64,000 bases of DNA, taken from Sphingomonas sanxanigenens DSM 19645 = NX02 (GTDB lineage Bacteria > Pseudomonadota > Alphaproteobacteria > Sphingomonadales > Sphingomonadaceae). The stretch covers positions 1,054,001 to 1,118,000 of the forward strand of contig NZ_CP006644.1 in assembly GCF_000512205.2 (NCBI RefSeq). Direction: 5' to 3'. A program made the position numbers and the translations under genes. Numbering within the stretch: position 1 is the first letter of the stretch; the number at the start of each line of letters is the position of its first letter. This document shows positions 8,296 through 16,300 of the stretch, piece by piece. The notes below the pieces were generated by a model. It had not been told where the DNA came from, ran no database searches, and saw nothing but the letters and a program-made list of their open reading frames with translations.

Positions 8296-8681
8296 GACCG
8301 CACCTCATCAAGCGCGCGCTGGATGTCGAAGCGTTCGCCGAAACTGCCCACATGGGAAATGACGGAGGCTAGCGCCTGTTCGTACATCTCCCCCTTCCTG
8401 ACTGTCGCCCATGCGGTGAGCGCCTTGCGCACCTCAAGCTGTTGCCCTGGAGTGAGGACGCCAAGAATTGCCATGAGGATTAGATAATCGGGGCCGGTGT
8501 CCATCCGGCTGATCAGTTCCGCTCGTTTTCGGCCGATCCGGATCGTCGGCGGTTCCGCCTTATGCGGCCATTGCGTCTCTGTGCGCAGCCGGGCCATCTC
8601 GGCGCGGCTCTCGCGGTTATAGCGCTGCTGCACCTTGCGCGGCGAGGCGGTGGGCAGCTTGACGACGTTGGAGGCGCTCAT
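8292..8681 (-). CDS. hypothetical phage-type protein
   Basis: 129 residues, not recognised. The N-terminus is basic (SPRKVQQRYNRESRAEMARL), followed by a predicted all-helical region (DYLILMAILGVLTPGQQLEV, EMYEQALASVISHVGSFGER). It ends with an ATGA-type overlap with the following gene and begins with one at 8678-8681. Composition matches the rest of the operon. A nucleic-acid-binding role is possible from the basic N-terminus but is not shown. Confidence 0.65.
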   Translation of the reverse strand: MSASNVVKLPTASPRKVQQRYNRESRAEMARLRTETQWPHKAEPPTIRIGRKRAELISRMDTGPDYLILMAILGVLTPGQQLEVRKALTAWATVRKGEMYEQALASVISHVGSFGERFDIQRALDEVRS

Positions 8682-8914
8682 GCCCGCGCCTCCCCGTCCA
8701 GCTTGGCAATGTGGGCGATGATCCGCGCCTGCACATGGTCGCGGGGCGTACGGCCCCGGCGGATGTGCCCGACCATCTTAGGGTCTGCCACGGCATCGAT
8801 GCCGAACCGGGTGGCGCTGATGTCGTGACGGCGTAGCGCCCCCTCGATGCGGCCAAGCAGGTTGCGATGGGCGGGCACGGCAGTGGTGCGGAGATTGGTG
8901 CGATAGGCGATCAT
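8678..8914 (-). CDS. small HTH-like protein of prophage type
   Basis: 78 residues from ATG at 8914, which overlaps the preceding stop by ATGA. The core LLGRIEGALRRHDISATRFG followed by DAVADPKMVGHIRRGRTPRD matches a small alphaproteobacterial prophage pattern (ATRFGxDAVxDPxxVxxxRxGRxPR), which looks like a minimal helix-turn-helix. Such proteins probably bind DNA, but I know of no characterised member. The longer frame running to 9274 upstream is a shadow. Confidence 0.65.
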   Translation of the reverse strand: MIAYRTNLRTTAVPAHRNLLGRIEGALRRHDISATRFGIDAVADPKMVGHIRRGRTPRDHVQARIIAHIAKLDGEARA

Positions 8915-9084
8915 GAGTGCGCCTCCGGGGACATAAGGGTCAGGCCGCCGATCGTGCCGGCGACGCCGAGCATGAGCAGCGTGAACGAGGCGAGGGCCGC
9001 CTCGGTGATGTTGCTGGCGAAGGTGACGCTGGCGACGCCGCAGAGGGTCAGCAGCGCGCCGTTGCGGATGGGGTGGCGCTTCAT
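8911..9084 (-). CDS. small membrane protein, 57 aa
   Basis: Found between two overlapping neighbours: its ATG at 9084 overlaps the stop of the upstream gene and its TGA at 8911-8913 overlaps the next ATG. The sequence starts MKRHPIRNGALLTLCGVASV and has two short hydrophobic stretches (ALLTLCGVASVTFA, ASFTLLMLGVAGTIGGLTLM). It is probably a one- or two-pass inner-membrane peptide; a holin-like or inner-membrane role is conceivable but not supported by any motif. Confidence 0.6.
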   Translation of the reverse strand: MKRHPIRNGALLTLCGVASVTFASNITEAALASFTLLMLGVAGTIGGLTLMSPEAHS

Positions 9085-9737
9085 GCTGCGCTACTCGCTG
9101 CGAGGCGGGCGATGTCCGCCGTGACGGCCTTGGCAGTGAAGCCGAGTTCAAAGCCCTCCGTCTCGTTGATGATCCCGATCTTTTCGTTGAGTTCGGTGAT
9201 CGTGTTGACCGGATGCATGATCGCCGCTTCCAGCGCCTCGCACTCGGCATCGGTGAGGTCGCTGCCTCGTTCATCCAGCTTGTCGATGCCGTGGCGGTCG
9301 TGAAGGCTCTGCCTCTCGGCCTCGCGCTGGTCCGCGGCGGCCACGAATGCCAGCATGTCGGTGTGCCACGTGTCGTTCAGTTGGAGGCCGCGTCTCACCG
9401 ACCTAGTGTCAGGCGACTGCCCGTCCGATCGGGGACCGGCGAACGAGCGAGCAAACTGAACATCGCCGGGGTTCTGCGTTGTCAGCATGCGGCGCCCGCC
9501 CATCGCATCGTACGTCATGGTGTGATGCGGCAGCGCATCTGCCTCGCGCTGGTAGGCATTAAACGCCGGCATATAGACATCGCGATCAAACGCCTTCCGC
9601 GTCGCCTCTGCTTTGCGATAGGTGGCGAGCAGTTCCGTCCAACGCGAAGAGGGCACCGTCGCGGTGGCCGCCGGGATCGCTGCGACAGGCGCGAGCGCGA
9701 TTGCGCCGAGAACGGCGCGTCGTGTAGTTCTCTCCAT
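9081..9737 (-). CDS. secreted hypothetical protein, first gene of leftward operon
   Basis: 218 residues from ATG at 9737, with GAGGAACG as ribosome binding site. The N-terminus MERTTRRAVLGAIALAPVAA has twin arginines, a hydrophobic core and an AxA site (PAATA), so it looks like a Tat- or Sec-type signal peptide. The mature part is helical (LLATYRKAEATRKAFDRDVY, LNDTWHTDMLAFVAAADQR) and has no motif I recognise. An exported first gene in a phage operon is unusual. Transcription probably starts in the 9738-9900 region, which carries the operator-like repeats, so it should be controlled by the divergent XRE protein. Confidence 0.65.
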   Translation of the reverse strand: MERTTRRAVLGAIALAPVAAIPAATATVPSSRWTELLATYRKAEATRKAFDRDVYMPAFNAYQREADALPHHTMTYDAMGGRRMLTTQNPGDVQFARSFAGPRSDGQSPDTRSVRRGLQLNDTWHTDMLAFVAAADQREAERQSLHDRHGIDKLDERGSDLTDAECEALEAAIMHPVNTITELNEKIGIINETEGFELGFTAKAVTADIARLAASSAA

Positions 9738-9823
9738 AGTCGTTCCTCGCTTGCTGAGGTTTCGATCAGGCCGGGGAGCGAGGGGCCTAATCCTCTCTTC
9801 CCGGCCGTCACCCGCGATGGGGT

Positions 9824-9892
9824 AACGCTCACCGTTATCAATCCATGACAATTGCATGTCAACGGTCATCGTTATGTTGATCGTTCAGCGTT
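9824..9892. promoter_or_regulatory. three AACG-N5-CGTT operator-like sites between divergent operons
   Basis: Palindromic sites at 9824-9836 (AACGCTCACCGTT), 9861-9873 (AACGGTCATCGTT) and, with one mismatch, 9880-9892 (ATCGTTCAGCGTT). Each continues with AT on the right side. Between sites one and two lies another inverted repeat, TGACA...TGTCA. The cluster sits between the start of the leftward operon (9737) and the start of the XRE gene (about 9901), where a lambda-type operator region would be expected. Confidence 0.65.
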
Positions 9893-9900
9893 ATTCGATT

Positions 9901-10155
9901 ATGTGCGCGCGCATGATCACACCAGCGACATGCCGCGCGGCTCGCGCGCTCATCGGAATGCAGCAGGTCGAGCTTGCTACGGCGGCCGGCGTGGGGGAAT
10001 CCACCGTGCGGAATTACGAGGCGGGGCGATCGGTGCCGATCGCGAACAACCTTGCTGCGATACAGGCTGCGCTTGGGGCGGCCGGGGTGGAGATCATTGG
10101 GGAGGGCGCAGACCCAGGCAGGGGCGGCGCTGGCGTTCGGCTGAAACTAAAATAG
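9901..10155 (+). CDS. XRE-family transcriptional regulator, probable element repressor
   Basis: 84 residues from ATG at 9901 (a second ATG at 9913 also fits; the frame is open from 9856, but that part overlaps the operator cluster). The Cro/CI helix-turn-helix fills residues 5-60: [19 protein letters not shown] then [19 protein letters not shown]. There is no C-terminal LexA/CI-type protease domain, so it would not respond to RecA-stimulated self-cleavage. It faces the leftward operon across the operator-like repeats and probably represses that promoter and its own. The tail is glycine-rich and ends RLKLK. Confidence 0.85.
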   Translation: MCARMITPATCRAARALIGMQQVELATAAGVGESTVRNYEAGRSVPIANNLAAIQAALGAAGVEIIGEGADPGRGGAGVRLKLK

Positions 10156-10472
10156 ACCGAAATAGTATCGAGTGCGGCCCGCCTAAAATAGGCTCGGATA
10201 GGGGGCATCTAATCCATGGTTAGCGGCTCCGCCTGAACGCCGCTGCTGACGGATGACGCAGAAACCCCAGCAAAACCGCCTTCGAAATTCCCCGAGAATC
10301 CGGGGGAAATATGCTGGTCCACCTCCGATTGGCGTGCCGGCAATCACCCGGCAATCACCACCTCGATTTTCTCGCTGCTGCAGCGTGCCTATTCGCGTGC
10401 CGTGCGGCGGGCGTTTCCTTGTGCGCCTACCGTGAATATGGTAGTTATGACTATCGTTTCACGGAGGGTTAG
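10156..10472. other. intergenic control region before the rightward operon
   Basis: 317 bp without a gene. It contains two CTAAAATAG repeats (about 10145 and 10185), a hairpin ATTCCCC...GGGGGAAT near 10285-10308, and an inverted pair of the arm-type motif (10338-10359, read on the minus strand as two GGTGATTGCCG units). The stretch just before 10473 is AT-rich (GAATATGGTAGTTATGACTATCG) and ends with a good ribosome binding site, CGGAGGG. The promoter of the ejection-type operon is presumably here. Confidence 0.5.
10338..10359 (-). repeat. internal inverted copy of the arm-type repeat pair
   Basis: On the minus strand GGTGATTGCCG occurs twice with an 11-bp period, the same unit and spacing as at 1054-1075 near attL. 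Why the pair also lies 9 kb inside the element is not explained by integration alone. Confidence 0.5.
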
Positions 10473-10622
10473 ATGCGCGGTGTCACCCACGACGTAAAAG
10501 CCAATTTCATGGTCAATGGCGCCCTGCTGCAACGCGCGCGGGCGACTGCCGGCCGGCGCGGCATGTCGCTTTCGGAGTTCATGCGCGCAGCGGTACGTAG
10601 CGAGATTGAGAGGGCGCAGTGA
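10473..10622 (+). CDS. ribbon-helix-helix protein, 49 aa
   Basis: Short gene with ribosome binding site GGAGGG before ATG at 10473. The sequence starts THDVKANFMVNGALLQRARA and continues with GMSLSEFMRAAVRSEIERA. This is a beta strand followed by two helices as in Arc/MetJ-type proteins, with the SLSEFMRxAV turn. It probably binds DNA as a dimer and may regulate its own operon. Its TGA overlaps the next ATG (TGATG), so it is the coupled first gene of the rightward operon. Confidence 0.75.
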   Translation: MRGVTHDVKANFMVNGALLQRARATAGRRGMSLSEFMRAAVRSEIERAQ

Positions 10623-10912
10623 TGCACAGCGTCGCCGCCCCCGAGACGCTGATGCCGCTCGATGTGGCGTTGCTCAGCCCCGCTGAACTGAAGGCGGGCG
10701 CCGAGACCGTCTATCGCCTTGCGAAAGGCTTGAGCGCCGAGATGGCCCATCACCTGTGCGCGGACTTCTGCGACGTGTGGGACAGCATCACGACGCTACC
10801 CGACAACATGCTGACGTTGCTGCACAGCCCGCAAGGCTGGACGGCGATTGCCGGCATGATCGCATTCGACTTGGGCGCAGCGGCAAAGCCGTTCGTGCCG
10901 ACCGTGCATTGA
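10622..10912 (+). CDS. hypothetical protein in virion-protein operon
   Basis: 96 residues from ATG at 10622 (a GTG at 10619 is also possible). The body is helical (AAPETLMPLDVALLSPAELK, LSAEMAHHLCADFCDVWDS) and the C-terminus is hydrophobic (AIAGMIAFDLGAAAKPFVP), which could be an amphipathic or membrane-touching helix. Not recognised. Position between the ribbon-helix-helix gene and the three virion-type genes suggests a structural or assembly function. Confidence 0.6.
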   Translation: MHSVAAPETLMPLDVALLSPAELKAGAETVYRLAKGLSAEMAHHLCADFCDVWDSITTLPDNMLTLLHSPQGWTAIAGMIAFDLGAAAKPFVPTVH

Positions 10913-10925
10913 GGAAGGGGCAGGC

Positions 10926-11990
10926 ATGACGGACATCCGTTGGAATATCTTGCAGCCGGTGGACATCGGCGCCGCGTTTCAGGAGGGCATGGCGCAGGGG
11001 GAACAGCAGCGCGCCAAGATCGACACGCGCAATGCCTTGGCCGCGTATGCTGCCAATCCCGAAGATCGGAACGTGTTTCAGTCCGCTTTCGCCACGCTGG
11101 CGGAGAGCAACCCTGAGGCGGCTTTCCGCTTGGCGGAACACCAGCGCGCCGCCGACGAGCGGCGCCGCAACTCTGACTATCGCTCTGCATATGGTCGCTA
11201 TGTCGGCGGGGACACGAGTGCGGGAAGCCCCAACGGCGGTAAGCCGGTGGACATCACGACGGGCGGCGTGACGATGCCGGGCCTTGCCTCGGGGGCGCCT
11301 GGCATCGTGACCGGCGATCAGCCGCCTATGCCGCGAGATGCGGGCGGCGAGGCTCTGGCCCGCGCTGGCGGACAGCCTTCCGGGATGGTTGATCCCCGCG
11401 AACAGGCGTGGCGCGAGATGGTGGCGGCCGATCCCGAAAAAGCGGTCTCGGCGCGCGATGCCGAGTTCAAGCAGCAGTCGGAGCGCCTCAAGGTCGCGAA
11501 TGACGCCTACGGCTACGCGATCAGCCGCTTGCAGGGCGCCACTGACGAGGCAAGCTATCAGGCGATCCGCAATGGCTTCCTGCAGATGCTGGCGCCGCTC
11601 GGGATCGCCGATCAGGTGGCAGGCAATATCCCCGCCAATTACCCCGGCCCGGAGGGCGTCCAGCAGCTTCTGATGTCGGCCATGGACGCCAAGGCGCAGT
11701 TGGAGGCGCAAGCGCGGCAGGATCGGCTTGATTGGGACATCCAAGACGACGAGATCGATAATACGCGCGAGGACCGCAAGGCCGATAGCATCATCACCAG
11801 TCGCACGGTGCGGGATGGCGTTTCGCAGCAGCGGGAAGCGCGCATGGGGACGCGAGAGGCGCGGCTCGGTCGCGGCGGCGGTTCTGGCGGTGGTCGTCGC
11901 CGGGGTGGCAGTGCAAGCGGCCCAACTGCGACCGGCCCGAATGGCGAAAAGATCCGCTGGGACGGCAAGGCGTGGGTGCCGGCTCGGTGA
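10926..11990 (+). CDS. phage virion-associated (ejection-type) protein with WDG C-terminal tag
   Basis: 354 residues. It begins with WNILQPVDIGAAFQEGMAQG and ends with a glycine/arginine-rich linker followed by ATGPNGEKIRWDGKAWVP. The middle is a long helical segment (AQLEAQARQDRLDWDIQDDE, DNTREDRKADSIITSRTVRD), probably coiled coil. The start and overall build resemble proteins encoded next to internal virion or ejection proteins of podophages; that assignment is an inference. The C-terminal tag recurs in the gene two positions downstream (consensus ATGPxGxKxxWDGxxWVP), which suggests a shared docking or processing signal. Stop overlaps the next start as GTGA. Confidence 0.6.
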   Translation: MTDIRWNILQPVDIGAAFQEGMAQGEQQRAKIDTRNALAAYAANPEDRNVFQSAFATLAESNPEAAFRLAEHQRAADERRRNSDYRSAYGRYVGGDTSAGSPNGGKPVDITTGGVTMPGLASGAPGIVTGDQPPMPRDAGGEALARAGGQPSGMVDPREQAWREMVAADPEKAVSARDAEFKQQSERLKVANDAYGYAISRLQGATDEASYQAIRNGFLQMLAPLGIADQVAGNIPANYPGPEGVQQLLMSAMDAKAQLEAQARQDRLDWDIQDDEIDNTREDRKADSIITSRTVRDGVSQQREARMGTREARLGRGGGSGGGRRRGGSASGPTATGPNGEKIRWDGKAWVPAR

Positions 11991-12409
11991 GCGAGCGAAG
12001 CCTCGGCGAAACCTTTGAGCTCGCTTCGCGGGGCGATGGCAGCGCGCAGTACGAAATGGCGCAGCATACCATCCGATTGCTGAATGCCGGGGCGGTGCCT
12101 TGGGGCGTCGGCGTTGCGGAGGCGTTGCTGTGGGCGCGCCAGGCGGAAATTAACGGCGCCGATCCGGTGGTGCGAACCACGATCACCGGCTTGCTGCTCA
12201 TTTACACCAGCCTCGCCCAGCAGGAGGGAATCCCCGAAATGGCAGCGGCTGAGTTCGCCGAGGCAATCGCCCGCCTCGATGCGCTCGCCGATGCTGGCGA
12301 CGAGATGGCCGGCAGTGCGCTGGCGGCAGTGCTGGACGAAGCCAGCCCGGTAATCCTCGCTTGGGCGAAGACGATCAGAAACGCAGGCAAAAGGGACGGA
12401 AGCTTATGA
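11987..12409 (+). CDS. hypothetical protein in virion-protein operon, helical repeat type
   Basis: 140 residues from GTG at 11987 (GTGA overlap with the upstream stop; GTG at 11972 also in frame). The pattern FELASRGDGSAQYEMAQHTI followed by ALLWARQAEINGADPVVRTT looks like degenerate Sel1/TPR-type helical pairs. No signal peptide. The conserved place between two WDG-tagged proteins implies a small partner of the ejection assembly. Its TGA overlaps the following ATG. Confidence 0.6.
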   Translation: MSERSLGETFELASRGDGSAQYEMAQHTIRLLNAGAVPWGVGVAEALLWARQAEINGADPVVRTTITGLLLIYTSLAQQEGIPEMAAAEFAEAIARLDALADAGDEMAGSALAAVLDEASPVILAWAKTIRNAGKRDGSL

Positions 12410-13359
12410 TTGGTGGCGCAGCAACGGGGCCGCGTGCTGGTCTCTTCGGCAATCCGCTGGCTGGGCAAATGTCCGACTGGCGGCGGGTGACGGAGATCCC
12501 GCAGGATGTGATTACGCCGGGCGGCGGCATCGGGGGTGGTCTGCCCGGTGCCCAGCCGATGCCACAGCGCGGGATGATGTTCCCGAGCGTCTCGCCGGAT
12601 GTGATTGATCAGCCGGCGCCCGCCCCGCAAGCAGGCCGGGGGATGTTCTTCTCTGCCCCATCGTCGATAGCGCCGAGCGGCCCTGCGAATATCGACATGC
12701 CGAATGTGCGCCGCATCAAGCCGGGCTTTTTCCAGAAGGGCGGCACAGGTCAGAAGATTGCGGAGATCCTTGGGCCGGCGCTGCTGGGCTTCGCTGCCGG
12801 CGATAATCCCGTCTACGGCCAAATCCTGCTTGAGCGGATGCGGCAGAAGCGCGCGGAGGCCGACTATTCCCGGGAGCGCGCAGACCGGCTTGCCGATCGT
12901 GATGACGAGCGGAACTGGAAGGCGAACGAAAAGCGCTATTTCCAGTCTGGCGAGGATTATTGGCAGTTCGATCCCATCACGGGCACCTCGTCCCGCGTCG
13001 CCGATGCCCCTTCGGCGGGCGAGGAATATGCCTCGGCGATGGGCTTCGACCCCGACACGGACGATTACCGCGACGCCATCCGTGATTACATCTTGCGCGG
13101 CTCGGGGCCGACCGCGACCGGGAACGATCTGCTTATCGAGGAAGCCCGCCAGGGCAACCGCGAGGCACTGGAGGCACTGAGGCAGCGCAACCGGCTACAG
13201 ACGCGCGGCACGCCCACATGGCGACAGCAGAACCCGGAACCTCGCTCGCCGCGCGCAACGCGCAATGCCGGCGGCTCAGGAAGCGGCCGGCGAACCGCGA
13301 CAGGACCGGGCGGCAAGAAGGTCGAATGGGATGGCTCGCGCTGGGTGCCGGTGAACTGA
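12406..13359 (+). CDS. phage virion-associated protein with WDG C-terminal tag
   Basis: 317 residues from ATG at 12406. The N-terminal third is proline/glycine-rich and disordered, with two MMFP/MFF patches (QRGMMFPSVSPDVIDQPAPA, GRGMFFSAPSS). A central region contains GQKIAEILGPALLGFAAGDN, a hydrophobic helix, and then a charged coiled coil (RMRQKRAEADYSRERADRLA). The C-terminus is a low-complexity linker ending ATGPGGKKVEWDGSRWVP, nearly the same tag as in the 354-residue protein. Together with its neighbours this looks like a set of internal virion proteins. Stop and next start overlap (TGATG). Confidence 0.6.
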   Translation: MIGGAATGPRAGLFGNPLAGQMSDWRRVTEIPQDVITPGGGIGGGLPGAQPMPQRGMMFPSVSPDVIDQPAPAPQAGRGMFFSAPSSIAPSGPANIDMPNVRRIKPGFFQKGGTGQKIAEILGPALLGFAAGDNPVYGQILLERMRQKRAEADYSRERADRLADRDDERNWKANEKRYFQSGEDYWQFDPITGTSSRVADAPSAGEEYASAMGFDPDTDDYRDAIRDYILRGSGPTATGNDLLIEEARQGNREALEALRQRNRLQTRGTPTWRQQNPEPRSPRATRNAGGSGSGRRTATGPGGKKVEWDGSRWVPVN

Positions 13360-16300
13360 TGGCCGTTCCTCCGCCCCCGCCGGGATTCACGCTTGATAGC
13401 GACATCCCGCCTCCGCCCCGTGGCTTTACGCTGGACAGCACCGCCCCTGCCGCGCCCAGTGGGATGATGTTCCCACGGCCGGCGGCAAAGCGTCGTCGGG
13501 TCAGCCCGCTGCCGTCTCCTGTGCCGTCGCCGCTGCCAACGCCTCAACCGTCCAGCGCGGACGCAGAGGCTGATGCACTCGCCCGCGACGATATGGGTTT
13601 CATGCAAGAGGTGTTCTCTCGCATCGAGCGCGGCCAGACGCGGCAGCAAATCGACCGGTTCGCGAAGGACAACGGGGAGCTTCCGCTCTCGGGCTACCCG
13701 ACTTTCGAGCAAGCCTATGAAGCGCGGCCGGGGACACCGGTTCGCGCCGGCAAGGTGGCAGGCTCCGCCCTTGCTGGTCTCACCGCCCCGGTAGCGGCGC
13801 CTCCCGGATCTGCGGGCCGCCCGGTGGCGAATATCGATGGCTCGATCAGCGTCGGATCGCAGCGCTTCGGGTCGATGGCGGAATACCAGAATTGGCAGGC
13901 TGGCCAACTCATCCAGCTTGCGCAGGGCTCGGGCGATACCCCGATCACCATGCGCGACCTCGCGACGGCGGGGCCGTCCGGTGCTGTCGATCAGGCCATA
14001 GGGCTCAACGAAGCCGCAAAGCCGGTGTTCGAGGCTGACGGCTCGGTAACGCTCGGCGATCGGGTTTTCCCCAGCCGGGCGATGTACCAGCGCCACAACC
14101 GCGAGACCGCGCTCGCTGCGGCGTTCGGAACCGTTCCTGACGATCCGCGGCTGAACAACAACGACCCCTATCGTCGGGCATATCAGCGCGTGTTCGGGGA
14201 AGAGGCGCCCTATGTCGGCGGTCGCGTTACGGCTGCAGTCGAAGGCGAAGGGCCGAACCCGGATCGGGATCGCAACACCTTCATCGGGGCGGTTGACGCT
14301 GCCGGGCGGGGTGCTGCCGACATCCTGTCTCTGAGCCTCGCCGACGAGTTCGCGGCAGGCATGGACACGCTGACCAGTGGCGGCACCTTCAAGGACAACC
14401 TGCTAGCCCAGCGCGAGACGGATCGACGCGATGAGCGCGTAAACCCCTACGCTCGAATCAGCGGCCAGCTTGCGGGCGGTCTGCTCATCCCGTCGAAGGT
14501 GAGCGGCACGACACGCACCGCGGCGCGGACAGCGATGCGCACCGGGGTTGGACGCGATGCAGCTATCGCCGCCGGTCGACGGGCCGGCACGTGGCGCATG
14601 ATGGGAGAGGGCGCCGCCTATGGCGCCGGCTATGGCGCGGGCGCTGGTGAAACGCCGGGCGAGCGGCTGGGAGGCGGGATCTTCGGCGGCGCTCTGGGCG
14701 CGTCCCTAGGGTTCGGTGTCGGCATCGGCGCCGAGCGAGCGCCGGCCGTGCTGAAGTATCTCAGGGGTGGCAGCGCGGGACGGTCACAGCCGCTGCCTGG
14801 GCTTCCTACTCCCGCCGCGCTCGATGACATTCCGCCCCCGCCTGCTGGCTTCACGATGGACGCGCCTCCGCCGGCCGCTGCTGCCGATGATGTGGCCGAT
14901 GCCGGCGAGCGGACGCTCTATCACGGCAGCGTCGGTGACTGGCTGCCCGAGAACCCGTCCGAACTCGGCATGACGTTCTACGCGGAGGATGTGCCTAACG
15001 CGCTCCGCTATGCTGAGGCCGGCACTGGCGGGCGTCGTGCTGCCGCTGGAGAGGGTTCAGTGAGGGCGCAGACTGTGCCGGACAGCGCGCGTATCCTCGA
15101 TCTGACATCGCCCGATGGGCTGGAGGTGCTGGCGAACCTGCCGGCGACTGGCCGCATGTCCTCGATCATCGTCAACGACGCCAAGCGTGATCTGTCCCGC
15201 ATCGCTAACGGCGAGAACAGCAACCTTGCCAGCGGCTCCTTCTGGGCGCTGACGAAACGCGCGGCTGCGAGCGACGCGGCCGGCATCCGCTCGGAGATTG
15301 CCGATGCCCTCGCAGAGCGGGGCTATACCGGCATCCGCTTCCTCGATGACCGCAACCCCAGCGTGGCGCTGTTCGACGATGTTCGGGCGGGATTGCCAGC
15401 CGATGCATCCGCATCCGTCCCTGAGTTGATGGCCGCGGTTGACCGGGGTGGCTATGCGGCTGCCGCCGATCTGCTGGCAGGCGCGCAGCGGCGCACGGCG
15501 AGCCGCATGGCAATGGAGGCGGACGGCCCCGCCTCGATCTCCGCGCCTGCCTCTGGGGGGCGCGTCGTCGATCGGATCGACGTTGGCAGCGTGCCGCCGC
15601 CACCGCCTGGCTACATGCTTGATGCACCGATCGGCCGGGCGCGTCCGATGGGCGAACAGGCCTCGCCCGAAGAACTTGCCGCGATCGCGCGGGGAGTGCT
15701 TCCCGGGGATGTCCGTCCGATCCCGAGCAATGTCGTGGAGACGATGGAGGAAGCTGCAGCGCTTTCGGATCGCATGCGGCCACTACTGCCAGCGCCGAAC
15801 GAACGCGACGCTCTCTCGACGCGTGCACTGCCTTCGCCCACCGGCGGCGCCCCTGTTCGCAATCGTGGCCCGGTCGATCTGGTGGGCTGGCTCCGCACAC
15901 AAGGCGGCCTGCGCGATCAGGGCGGCGAACTGTCAGCGATGGGCATCGACAACACGCCCCGCAAGCTACCGTTCGGGCAGGTAGAGAACAGGCTCGGGCG
16001 GCTGGTCGCCGATGAGGGCATGACGCTCGACGATGCCGCGCTGCGGGCGTGGGAGGCGGGCTATTTCCCGAACCACACCAGCCGGCCGACGATCGACGAG
16101 TTTCTAGAAGCGCTGGGCAACACTCATGCCGGCAATGCCCGGTCGTTTCATCCCGACGATCTGGCGGAGGTGGCGGCGTTCGAGAACGCACAGGCGCAGC
16201 GCTACGCGGTCGAGGCGGCGCGACAGGATGGCGTGCCGCTCGCCGACGATCTGGGCCGCCCGATCGGCATGGAGGATCTGGACGCCAATGCCCCGCCGGT

